Source: Acidianus infernus (GTDB lineage Archaea > Thermoproteota > Thermoprotei_A > Sulfolobales > Sulfolobaceae). Taken from it: a stretch of 64,000 nt of DNA. The notes under the pieces are model-generated. The model was not told the origin of the DNA and did not search any database. It worked only from the letters and a program-made list of their open reading frames with translations. Position 1 is the first letter of the stretch; every line of letters starts with the position of its first letter. The stretch spans positions 346,001-410,000 of the forward strand of contig NZ_WFIY01000004.1 of the NCBI RefSeq assembly GCF_009729545.1, written 5' to 3'. Shown piece by piece: positions 15,892 through 24,261 of this stretch. The position numbers and the translations under genes were made by a program.

Positions 15892-16952
15892 TGATAGGCA
15901 ACTTGATATCTTTAATTAGATTTTATTTCTTTTATCCGTCATTTTTTGTTGTAATTATATTTCCTGGTTTATTATTTACTGGGATTCTTTTATTGACAAC
16001 GATATGGTTTGAGAGAAAAGCTGCAGCGAGAGTTCAAATGCGAATAGGTCCTTATTACGCTTCAAAGAGATTAGGCGGATATTTGCAATTAATAGCTGAT
16101 GCACTGAAGTTCGTTTTTTCCGAAGTTATAATACCTTCAGGAGTTAATGAGACATTATTCACAATAGCTCCGGTTCTATTGCTTTTAGTTTCGATTTTAC
16201 CTTTTGCAGCAATTCCAGTATCAGTAATTCCTCAAAGTGGGTCTGTATTTTCAATCTACTATCACGATTTCTACGATCCAAATATTGGTTATGGAGTTCT
16301 TGCCGGCATTTTCACTTGTTACAACTTATTACTTATCTTAGCTTTAGAGTCGATATATCCTATTTTTGTAGTATTCTTAGCTTGGGTTACTAATAACAGG
16401 TTTGCAATAGTAGGGGCTGTGAGAGAAACTTTCTTATCAGTTAGTTATGACGCCCTGATTCTAATAGCAACTTTATCTATGGCCATTGAATATCATACCT
16501 TAGACTTAGCAGTTATAGTACAGAAAGGAATTCCAGGAGCAATAGTAAATCCTATAGCGGCTTTCATTTTCATTGTAGGAATGCTAATAGGCAGTTCAAG
16601 GTTTCCTTTTGATATTGTAGAGGCAGAAACTGAGCTGGTTATAGGTCCTTATACTGAGTACTCTGGATTCTTATTCGTATTAACCATGGCAGGATCTTAT
16701 GTTGGTAATTTTATATATTCCCTAGTTTTTGCTGACCTATTTTTAGGTGGTTGGTATCCATTTAGCGGACTACCTGGAGCAGCGTTTTTGACTTTCAAAG
16801 CAGTATTACTCCTATTCTTTTCAGTATTTTTAAGGGGAGTATATGGTAGATATAGGATAGATCAAGCTCTTAGGGGTAGTTGGAAATACTTATTTCCTCT
16901 ATCCCTAATTTCATTAATTACGGGTACATTGGTGGGTTACTTATGGCTGTAA
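15891..16952 (+). CDS. nuoH: NADH-quinone oxidoreductase-like subunit H
   Basis: NuoH is the membrane subunit that joins the proton-pumping arm to the quinone site. It has 353 aa with about eight hydrophobic helices. The conserved loop FERKAAARVQMRIGPYYASK and the later PFDIVEAETELVIGPYTEYSG are both present, including the acidic residues of the quinone channel. The ATG shares a base with the nuoD stop, and the 3' end overlaps nuoI by 10 bases. Confidence 0.95.
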   Translation: MIGNLISLIRFYFFYPSFFVVIIFPGLLFTGILLLTTIWFERKAAARVQMRIGPYYASKRLGGYLQLIADALKFVFSEVIIPSGVNETLFTIAPVLLLLVSILPFAAIPVSVIPQSGSVFSIYYHDFYDPNIGYGVLAGIFTCYNLLLILALESIYPIFVVFLAWVTNNRFAIVGAVRETFLSVSYDALILIATLSMAIEYHTLDLAVIVQKGIPGAIVNPIAAFIFIVGMLIGSSRFPFDIVEAETELVIGPYTEYSGFLFVLTMAGSYVGNFIYSLVFADLFLGGWYPFSGLPGAAFLTFKAVLLLFFSVFLRGVYGRYRIDQALRGSWKYLFPLSLISLITGTLVGYLWL

Positions 16953-17437
16953 AAGAATATAAAAAGGAAAATCCGTTTAGGTTATTTGCCGACCATTTAC
17001 AATCAATAGGTACTGGAATCAAATACATGGTAAAACCTCAGAGGATTACACTAAAATATCCTGAAGAATCGTTAACTCTTCCTGCTGGATATCGTGGCAT
17101 AATAAGGCTATATAAGGACATATGTATAGGCTGCACGTTATGTGCAATGATTTGTCCAGCAGATGCTATGAAGATGATGACATATCAAGGCAAAAAACTA
17201 CCTACAATAAATTACGGTAGATGTGTATTTTGCGGTTTCTGTGTAGACATATGTCCAGTTGATGCCTTAAAAGAGACTGGAGTTCACGATGTTGCTTTCT
17301 CAAATAGGAGGGATTTAATATTTGATCCAGAAAAATTCAATAAAAACTTTGATAACCCTCCTGAGGATAAGGTAGTTAAAAAAGTTAGAGCAGTTATAGA
17401 TGAAGAGAAGGGTATAAAATATGTTCCAGAGTCTTAA
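16943..17437 (+). CDS. nuoI: NADH-quinone oxidoreductase-like subunit I (two 4Fe-4S)
   Basis: NuoI is an 8Fe ferredoxin-type subunit that passes electrons towards the quinone. Two cluster motifs are visible: CIGCTLCAMICP and CVFCGFCVDICP. I chose the ATG at 16943 (MAVKEYKKENPF, 164 aa); an in-frame start at 16880 would add 21 residues that merely read through nuoH. The gene overlaps nuoH at its start and nuoJ (17421) at its end. Confidence 0.95.
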   Translation: MAVKEYKKENPFRLFADHLQSIGTGIKYMVKPQRITLKYPEESLTLPAGYRGIIRLYKDICIGCTLCAMICPADAMKMMTYQGKKLPTINYGRCVFCGFCVDICPVDALKETGVHDVAFSNRRDLIFDPEKFNKNFDNPPEDKVVKKVRAVIDEEKGIKYVPES

Positions 17438-17915
17438 TCTTTGTTTAATTTTATTCTTATTTTTCTCTATAATATCGATTTCTTCTGCAATATTCATAGT
17501 TAGTTCAAAGAATCTCTTTTACGCCGCAATATCCTTAGCTTTCCTAGGAGTTAGTATAGCAGTACTTATAGCACTTATTTCATTCCAGTATTCCTTATAT
17601 TCGGTCTTTCATCTTTTATTATACGTCGGTGCAACGGTAGTTTTCTTATCAATATCTTTAGTTATGTTTAAAGGATTGGAAGTTAGGCAAATAAATACGG
17701 CCTGGGCACAAGTTGTGGCAGGAGTCTCTGCTGTGCTTATATTTATAGCAGTAGTTCTTTCATTATCTGGGGTTCAAGTAAGTCAAGTAGGAGAAATTAA
17801 TCTTCAGACACTTTCCTCAATAATTTTAGAGAAGTACTGGTTCCCTGCAGTAGTTCTAGTGGTTGGACTATTAACTACATTAATAGAAGCAATAACTCTT
17901 GCTAGGAGGGATTAG
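17421..17915 (+). CDS. nuoJ: NADH-quinone oxidoreductase-like subunit J
   Basis: A 164-aa membrane protein with five hydrophobic segments, in the NuoJ position between I and K. The family stretch YAAISLAFLGVSIAVLIAL and the LLLYVGATVVFLSISLVM helix (with the pi-bulge region) fit NuoJ. It starts inside the nuoI 3' end (17 bases) and is followed by nuoK after 2 bases; AGGAGGG precedes the nuoK start. Confidence 0.88.
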   Translation: MFQSLNLCLILFLFFSIISISSAIFIVSSKNLFYAAISLAFLGVSIAVLIALISFQYSLYSVFHLLLYVGATVVFLSISLVMFKGLEVRQINTAWAQVVAGVSAVLIFIAVVLSLSGVQVSQVGEINLQTLSSIILEKYWFPAVVLVVGLLTTLIEAITLARRD

Positions 17916-17917
17916 AA

Positions 17918-18202
17918 ATGATTTTAGGAGAGTTTGGCGTATCTTTATCAATTACTTTAATAGGAATAGGTATTTACGGTTTAATTAATAGTAGAAATGT
18001 AATTAGAATTCTTTTATCATCTGAGATAATTTTAAATTCAACTATTCTCCTTGTTTTCTCTATTTCCAGTTTATTTGGTAAAGTATATTCTCCTATTATT
18101 TTCTCAATTTTTGCAATAAGTATGGCTCTCATAGAAGTAGTAGTGGCTTTTGCTTCGATAATTCTATATTATAGAAATAAAGGATCTCTTGAGGTGGATT
18201 AA
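17918..18202 (+). CDS. nuoK: NADH-quinone oxidoreductase-like subunit K
   Basis: A 94-aa, three-helix membrane subunit with the MrpC/NuoK pattern. Conserved glutamates in the membrane are in LLSSEIILNSTILLV and in MALIEVVVAFASIILYYR, the two carboxylates thought to relay protons. The order J-K-L/M is canonical. GAGGTG lies before the next start. Confidence 0.92.
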   Translation: MILGEFGVSLSITLIGIGIYGLINSRNVIRILLSSEIILNSTILLVFSISSLFGKVYSPIIFSIFAISMALIEVVVAFASIILYYRNKGSLEVD

Positions 18203-18204
18203 AA

Positions 18205-21200
18205 ATGATATCTATATTAATTCTAATCATATCTCTCGCTCTCTCTTCCCTAGTATTTTTTATTAAAGAGAAAAAGAGCGCTTTTATTCTTTCAATTATT
18301 GCGATAGGTATAAATTCATTCTTCCTATTAAGGAGAGGCCTTTTTGAGAATTTCTTTGTTGGTACTGATATAGGTTACTTCGGCCTCACTGTTAACGATC
18401 TGAATTACTCCTTCCTCGTAGTAATTTTGGCAGTAACTATTGTGACTACAGTATATTCATTAAGGTATATGGAGGAAAAAATAGGAGAAGGAAGTTGGGG
18501 TCTATATTACGGTCTATATTCATTATTTGCAGTATCCATGCTTTATATATCAATTTCAACTAATCTACTAGAAATTTACGTGTTTCTAGAAATCTCATTA
18601 GTAACTTCTTTCCTCCTAATTCTGCTTTACGGTTATGGTGATAGAAGAAGAATTAGCTTAATGTATTTTATTTGGACCCACATTGGAACAATATTATTGC
18701 TTGCTTCTATCATAATAATTGGATTAGAATTTCACACAATGGACATTTATTCTTCTTACGGGGTAATTAATGTATTATCGTCAATACCCTTTGCAGAATT
18801 AGTTCTCCTCTTAGGAGTTATAGGAATGTTAGTAAAATCAGCACAAGCAGGATTTAATATTTGGTTACCTTACGCCCATGGTGAAGCCCCAACTCCGATA
18901 TCAGTGTTATTAAGCCCCAATTTAGTGGGATTAGGAGTTTATGTAATAATAATTTACTTCTATTTATTCCCGACTTTCTCTTATTTAGCGCCAATATTTA
19001 TAGGTTGGGCAGTTATTACGATGATTTACGGAGGAATTAACGCCTTGGCTCAAAAGGACTTTAAGAGGTTTTTAGCCTACTCTACGGTTTCGCAGATGGG
19101 TTACATGTTATTAGGCTCGTCAACTGCATACATACTAGGTTTGGGGCAAAACGTTAATCAATTGCCTATAGGAATACTGTCTGCAGTGCTTATTTATGCA
19201 TCTCACGGATTTGGGAAAGCGATATTATTCATGAGTGCTGGAGCTTCGATTACTGAGTTAAATACTAGAAATATAGAAGAGCTTGGAGGGCTTTATCTAT
19301 CGTCTCCACTTCATACTACCTTATCTTTCATAGGACTTTTAAATATCCTAGGATTACCACCAACTATAGGATTTTTGAGTGAAGTATTATTATTACTTGC
19401 GGTAGGTCAACTAATTCATGTTTCGTCACCACTTTTATTTATATTGTTAGTAATTGGAGTGACAATAGGCGTAGGTTTATCCAGCGGGTATTCTGCTTAT
19501 TTATTCAAGAAAGTCTATGCTGGGAAAAAGGAGATAAAGGATATTGACAAAATAGCCGAGTATTCTATTCCAATGCTTTTGCTAGCAGTGATAAGTGGAG
19601 TTTTCTTCTTCTATCCATCATTACTTTCCATTTCTTTCAATAACTTTATTCAAACCTTGCCTTCCTCGGCTCACATTTGCCTATTCCTAATTGTTATTCT
19701 TCCTGCACTCGGCTCTCTAATTTCGCTAATTTCAGGTAAACTTAACCAAGACGTTAAAGGCGCAATAGTCTCAACTCTAATAGGACTTTCCATGATTCTT
19801 TCAATTTACAACTTAATTTATACAGTTATTACACCTCACCCAAACTTCTTTGTTCCTGCCTATACATTTACAGCTTTTGAGTACTTCCAGTTTAGCTCTT
19901 CTTTACTCCAAGCAATTTTGGCGGTATTTGTATCTACCTTATCTTTCTTTATAGCGATTTATAGCATAGGCTACATGAAGGAAGACAAGGTACTTAGGAG
20001 ATATTGGGGATTCTTCGGCTTCTTCATTTCATCAATGCTTTCAGTAGTTTTGGGTGATAATATATTAGTATTCTTAGCTGGTTGGGAAGGAACATCCTTA
20101 GCGTCTTATGGGCTAATAAGCTATTGGTTAGACGATAATGAAAGAAATGTAGTAGGTGACTTTAAGAGATTCGTACTAGGAATAGAATATCTATCTAGAC
20201 CTACTACTAGTGGAATAAGGGCATTAGTATTTACAAGAATAGCAGATATTGGAATGATAACGGTATTAGGATATTTACTTTTCCTAACGTCTCAATCTAC
20301 CCTTAGCGGAATTACTGTTATATATCCGGTACTTCATTCTTCAATTCAAGGTTTATTCTCAGAGCTTCCATCTCTTCTTATCTTGCCATATTCTGTAATA
20401 TTTCTTATTTTATTATATTTAGGTGGACTATCAAAAAGCGCTCAGTTTCCATTTACTCAATGGCTGGTTACAGCAATGACTGGTCCTACTCCAGTTAGTG
20501 CACTGATACACGCCGCAACCATGGTAAATTTAGGGGCAATATTTACATTTTTGACTTATCCTTTCCTCATACAAGGATATTCCACATCTCTGGAAATATT
20601 CTTAGAAATAATTGTAGGAATAAATATATTCACTGCAATATTTACTTCACTTAATGCGTTAGTTTCGAAAGAGCAAAAGGTTATATTAGCTAATTCAACT
20701 GCTGACCAAATTAGCTTAATGATATTTTCTTCATCTCTCGGTGGGTTATTGGCTATTCAGCTTCATAATTTCGCTTTAGTTTATGCAGGAATTTCAATAG
20801 GCTTAATACAGATGATTGCTCACGGAATATATAAGGCTACGCTGTTCATGAATGCAGGTTCTGTAATTCATTATATCGAAAGCAGATACATAGGAGAGTA
20901 TCCAAATCTGTACAAGAAACTTAAATTAGTATTTGTACTACAACTTTTTGCTGCTCTAAACCTGGCCAACGTACCACTTTTCATAGGATTTTGGGCTCAC
21001 TCATTCATTTCATATTTAACTTCATACAATTCTTACATTGATATGATTTATATAGTATTAGAGTTTGCTGGCGCCATCTATATTATAAGGTATATAGCTA
21101 GGTTATTTATGTACGGCTCTGGAGAGAAGGAGGCTGAGGGTCATATATCGCCTATAATGTATGTTTCTCCCGCAATTCTCGTGATCTCGTCTATAATACT

Positions 21201-21642
21201 CTCAATAGAAATATTTCCCTTTGTATCGTTTATAGGGAAAGGTTTTTCAGTGCCGTCAAATGTTTTCATATATAATAACATTGATTTCATAGTTTCATTA
21301 GTTGGAATAGCCATAGCTTTTATAATTTATACTGGCGGAATGTTCAACAATAAATTCCTATCTCCAATTATAAACTTCTTCTATTATGGATGGTACATTT
21401 ATCCAATAATGGATATTGCAGGAATATTATCTTTGAAAGTAAGTTCTGGTATATTTAACTACGTAGAAACCAAAGGAATAGATAATTCTCTCAATTATAA
21501 ACTTCCAAACGGAATAATTAACTATGGTGGTCGGCTATTTAATATACTTCAAAAGGGGCTTTTAAGAGATTATTTAGGTTATTATGTGGGTGGTATTATA
21601 TTATTAATTGTTATAGTAATTATTTTGATGTTAGGTGATTAA
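18205..21642 (+). CDS. Fused NuoM-like/NuoL-like antiporter subunit
   Basis: A single 1145-aa reading frame holds two complete antiporter-type complex-I subunits. Residues about 1-475 are NuoM/MrpD-like: YVFLEISLVTSF (membrane Glu), KSAQAGFNIWLPYAHGEAPT (Lys), HGFGKAILFMSAG. Residues about 485-1145 are NuoL-like: FLAGWEGTSLASYGLISYW, KSAQFPFTQWLVTAMTGPTP, HGIYKATLFMNAG. A NuoL-type C-terminal lateral-helix region ends LLRDYLGYYVGG. No stop or internal start signature separates them, and no separate nuoL or nuoM is found. The polypeptide would carry two of the three antiporter-like channels in fixed order. GAGGTGG precedes the ATG. Confidence 0.9.
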   Translation: MISILILIISLALSSLVFFIKEKKSAFILSIIAIGINSFFLLRRGLFENFFVGTDIGYFGLTVNDLNYSFLVVILAVTIVTTVYSLRYMEEKIGEGSWGLYYGLYSLFAVSMLYISISTNLLEIYVFLEISLVTSFLLILLYGYGDRRRISLMYFIWTHIGTILLLASIIIIGLEFHTMDIYSSYGVINVLSSIPFAELVLLLGVIGMLVKSAQAGFNIWLPYAHGEAPTPISVLLSPNLVGLGVYVIIIYFYLFPTFSYLAPIFIGWAVITMIYGGINALAQKDFKRFLAYSTVSQMGYMLLGSSTAYILGLGQNVNQLPIGILSAVLIYASHGFGKAILFMSAGASITELNTRNIEELGGLYLSSPLHTTLSFIGLLNILGLPPTIGFLSEVLLLLAVGQLIHVSSPLLFILLVIGVTIGVGLSSGYSAYLFKKVYAGKKEIKDIDKIAEYSIPMLLLAVISGVFFFYPSLLSISFNNFIQTLPSSAHICLFLIVILPALGSLISLISGKLNQDVKGAIVSTLIGLSMILSIYNLIYTVITPHPNFFVPAYTFTAFEYFQFSSSLLQAILAVFVSTLSFFIAIYSIGYMKEDKVLRRYWGFFGFFISSMLSVVLGDNILVFLAGWEGTSLASYGLISYWLDDNERNVVGDFKRFVLGIEYLSRPTTSGIRALVFTRIADIGMITVLGYLLFLTSQSTLSGITVIYPVLHSSIQGLFSELPSLLILPYSVIFLILLYLGGLSKSAQFPFTQWLVTAMTGPTPVSALIHAATMVNLGAIFTFLTYPFLIQGYSTSLEIFLEIIVGINIFTAIFTSLNALVSKEQKVILANSTADQISLMIFSSSLGGLLAIQLHNFALVYAGISIGLIQMIAHGIYKATLFMNAGSVIHYIESRYIGEYPNLYKKLKLVFVLQLFAALNLANVPLFIGFWAHSFISYLTSYNSYIDMIYIVLEFAGAIYIIRYIARLFMYGSGEKEAEGHISPIMYVSPAILVISSIILSIEIFPFVSFIGKGFSVPSNVFIYNNIDFIVSLVGIAIAFIIYTGGMFNNKFLSPIINFFYYGWYIYPIMDIAGILSLKVSSGIFNYVETKGIDNSLNYKLPNGIINYGGRLFNILQKGLLRDYLGYYVGGIILLIVIVIILMLGD

Positions 21643-21644
21643 AA

Positions 21645-23018
21645 ATGTTAACTCAGGATTTGCCAATAATAATTTTATCTATAATGTTACTTTTTTCTGC
21701 TATAGCGGTTTTATTTATAAAAGAATTTAGAAAAGCATTTTACTTAACGCTAAGTGTAAATATTATAGGGATAATAATTTTATCATTTTTCTGGATAATA
21801 GGATTCGTAGGTTATACAATATTCTCGTGTACACTATATCTGGATAATGTAGGTTACCTTTTCTCAATAATAGTGTTAATAGGGACTACTGTCGTCGTAC
21901 TGGGAGGTAAATCGCACATTGAGAGTTGGAGTACTAGGTCTTCAATGTTATCTTTACTTTTGCTTACTGGACTAGGATTAGTTTACATGGCTTTTGCTTA
22001 TAACATTTTGATTATATTAGGAGCTTGGGGTATATCTTCTGCAGCATCTTATGCAATTACTATGCTCAGAAAGGATTACAAGTCAGTTGATGCTGGAATC
22101 AAATATTTAATCATGGGATTAATATCTTCGTCATTTATGATATTTGGTTTTGCATTATATTTCCTTTCAGTTAATACTTTCTCTCTAAACTATTCTACAA
22201 TAAAATATCCTTACCTTTTCATGCTTGGTATCTCGTTGCTTTCTATTGCCTTCTTCTTTAAATTAGGGGCTTTTCCATTCCAAGGTTGGCTTCCAGAAGT
22301 TTATATAAATGCTGATAGAATTTCTGTATCATTTATATCAAGTGTGGGAAAATTGTTAGGAATTATTCCCCTTTTAAGGATTATATCATTAGGCGATCCT
22401 ACACAGAACATTATAACGTTTTTCGTTGTATTATTTTCTATCATGGCTATACTTAGTATGTTTGTAGGAAACATCATAGCGTTTTCAAGGAGAGACTTGC
22501 CTTCCATATTAGCCTTCAGTAGCATAGCACAAATGGGCTTTATTCTAATAGGATTTGTTGCCCTTAAGGTAAATACTCAAATAGCCGAAGCAGGGTTAAT
22601 AACTCAAAGCTTAGCTTACGTTATAGCACAAGCAGGTCTCTTCAATTTTGTTAACTATATAGAGAAAGTTTCCGGAACTGCTAGGTTCGAGGGATTAAGA
22701 GGTCTAGCGAAATCAGATAGAGGTTTAGCTACTTCAGTCTCAATCCTGGTTTTAAGTTTGTTAGGAATTCCTCCAATTATAGGTTTCTGGGGAAAATTAT
22801 TCCTATTTGAATCTGTTTACTTATATCCGTGGTTGATAATTATAGCGGTCTTAAATAGCGCAATATCTGCAGGATATTATATTCCAGTAATTAGGGAAAT
22901 GTTTAGGGAAGGAGAGTTGAGTTTTGTAGAAAGCGAAGAGAGAGACAGTGTTATATTTTCTGCCATACTAAGCATAGGTATTGGTATAATATCTCCCCTA
23001 ATCTTGGTGATAGTATGA
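21645..23018 (+). CDS. nuoN: NADH-quinone oxidoreductase-like subunit N
   Basis: NuoN, the third antiporter-like subunit, has 457 aa and about 13-14 hydrophobic helices. Signature parts are KLGAFPFQGWLPEVYINAD with the membrane lysine, RRDLPSILAFSSIAQMGFILIG (shown here in part of its context), and LLGIPPIIGFWGKL. It starts two bases after the fused L/M gene, behind GGTGATTAAAA. It overlaps the inositol-phosphate synthase start by 4 bases. Confidence 0.92.
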   Translation: MLTQDLPIIILSIMLLFSAIAVLFIKEFRKAFYLTLSVNIIGIIILSFFWIIGFVGYTIFSCTLYLDNVGYLFSIIVLIGTTVVVLGGKSHIESWSTRSSMLSLLLLTGLGLVYMAFAYNILIILGAWGISSAASYAITMLRKDYKSVDAGIKYLIMGLISSSFMIFGFALYFLSVNTFSLNYSTIKYPYLFMLGISLLSIAFFFKLGAFPFQGWLPEVYINADRISVSFISSVGKLLGIIPLLRIISLGDPTQNIITFFVVLFSIMAILSMFVGNIIAFSRRDLPSILAFSSIAQMGFILIGFVALKVNTQIAEAGLITQSLAYVIAQAGLFNFVNYIEKVSGTARFEGLRGLAKSDRGLATSVSILVLSLLGIPPIIGFWGKLFLFESVYLYPWLIIIAVLNSAISAGYYIPVIREMFREGELSFVESEERDSVIFSAILSIGIGIISPLILVIV

Positions 23019-24049
23019 TAAGAGTTGGTCTTGTAGGAGTAGGAAATGTTGCGTCTGCATTAGTTCAGTCAATAGAAATGGCTAAACAAGGTATAGAAAT
23101 TCCAGGAATTCTTGACTTACCTATAAGAGCTGATGAAATAGAAATAGTTACTGCTTTTGATGTAGATAAAAGAAAGGTTGGAAAGAAATTATCAGAGGCC
23201 ATTTTTTCAAAGCCTAATGTAGTTCAAAAGTATGTAGATGTTAAAAACGATGTTGAAGTATTAAGAGGTCCCACTTTAGATGGTATAGATGAACAACTGT
23301 CTAAAGTTATTGAAGAATCAGAAGAGAAACCCGTGAATGTTAAAGAAGTATTAAAGGAAAACAATGTAGACGTTGTAATCAATTTATTACCGGCTGGAGC
23401 AGATAAGGCTAGCTTATTTTATGCTGAGGAGAGCCTCTCCGCTAATTCCTCATTTATTAATGCAACTCCTTCTAATGTAACAGAGAGAATAGGGGATAAG
23501 TATAAGGAAGCAAAGATACCAATTTTTGGAGACGATTTACTTAGTCAAATAGGTGGCACAATCTTTCATTCCGGTATAATTGAATTTTTGCAGAAAAGGG
23601 GAGTAAAAATTTTAAGATCTTACCAAATTGACATAGCTGGAAATACAGAAACTTTTGCGACTTTAGAGGATTGGAAGAAAGATCTTAAAAAGAAGATAAA
23701 ATCTTCTTTTATCTCACAAAGATCAGATAATGCTGAAATAGTTGCAGGTACTTCAGATTATGTAGAGTTTCTAGGAGATAGAAGAGTAAGTTACATGGTT
23801 ATAGAAGGAGAATATGCGATGGGCGCAAAAGTTAGGGTCGACATCTCGTTAAAGACTTACGACGCACCTAACGCGGTACAACCATTAATTGATCTTATAA
23901 GACTAGCTAAAATCCTTAAGGACAATAACATAGGAGGAGTAATTCCTGAAGTTTGCGGTTATTATTTTAAGAATTCTCCAGTTAGATATAAGTCTATAGA
24001 CGAGGCAAAAGCTCACTTTGAAGATTTTCTAAAGAAAATAATAAAATAA
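23015..24049 (+). CDS. ino1: Inositol-1-phosphate synthase
   Basis: This NAD-dependent enzyme turns glucose-6-phosphate into L-myo-inositol-1-phosphate, the head-group precursor of archaeal inositol lipids. The N-terminal NAD site is VGLVGVGNVASALVQSIEMA; later conserved parts are NVDVVINLLPAGAD, FGDDLLSQIGGTIFHSG and AGNTETFATLEDW. Length (344 aa) fits the archaeal class. It is the last gene of the nuo transcription unit, coupled to nuoN by ATGA. A CDP-alcohol phosphotransferase that could use its product lies at 31380. Confidence 0.92.
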   Translation: MIRVGLVGVGNVASALVQSIEMAKQGIEIPGILDLPIRADEIEIVTAFDVDKRKVGKKLSEAIFSKPNVVQKYVDVKNDVEVLRGPTLDGIDEQLSKVIEESEEKPVNVKEVLKENNVDVVINLLPAGADKASLFYAEESLSANSSFINATPSNVTERIGDKYKEAKIPIFGDDLLSQIGGTIFHSGIIEFLQKRGVKILRSYQIDIAGNTETFATLEDWKKDLKKKIKSSFISQRSDNAEIVAGTSDYVEFLGDRRVSYMVIEGEYAMGAKVRVDISLKTYDAPNAVQPLIDLIRLAKILKDNNIGGVIPEVCGYYFKNSPVRYKSIDEAKAHFEDFLKKIIK

Positions 24050-24108
24050 TAAATCAGTCCTCACACGGTGGCATCACTGTTCAGACCGGGGTTCAGTCAT
24101 CACTACAA
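24050..24108 (-). ncRNA. C/D box sRNA (2'-O-methylation guide)
   Basis: Read on the minus strand, all four boxes of an archaeal C/D sRNA occur in order. Box C is GTGATGA (24097-24103), then a 12-nt guide CTGAACCCCGGT, box D' CTGA (24081-24084), a short spacer, box C' TGATG (24072-24076), a ~14-nt guide CCACCGTGTGAGGA, and box D CTGA (24054-24057). Guide lengths and total size (about 55-60 nt) are normal. The region is more GC-rich than its surroundings and lies just past the inositol-phosphate synthase stop. Ends are approximate; targets would pair with the bases just upstream of D' and D and were not identified. Confidence 0.8.
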
Positions 24109-24261
24109 CTAACTAGTTCTAAAGATAATTATTTCTTACTACTACATTTTCTCCCTTATCTTAATGAGAATCAATTGTCTAAACTATAGATTAAAAAGAA
24201 GATGTTAGAACCAAGGCTTATATAGTATAAAAACAATATAACTTAATAAAAAGAAAAGATT

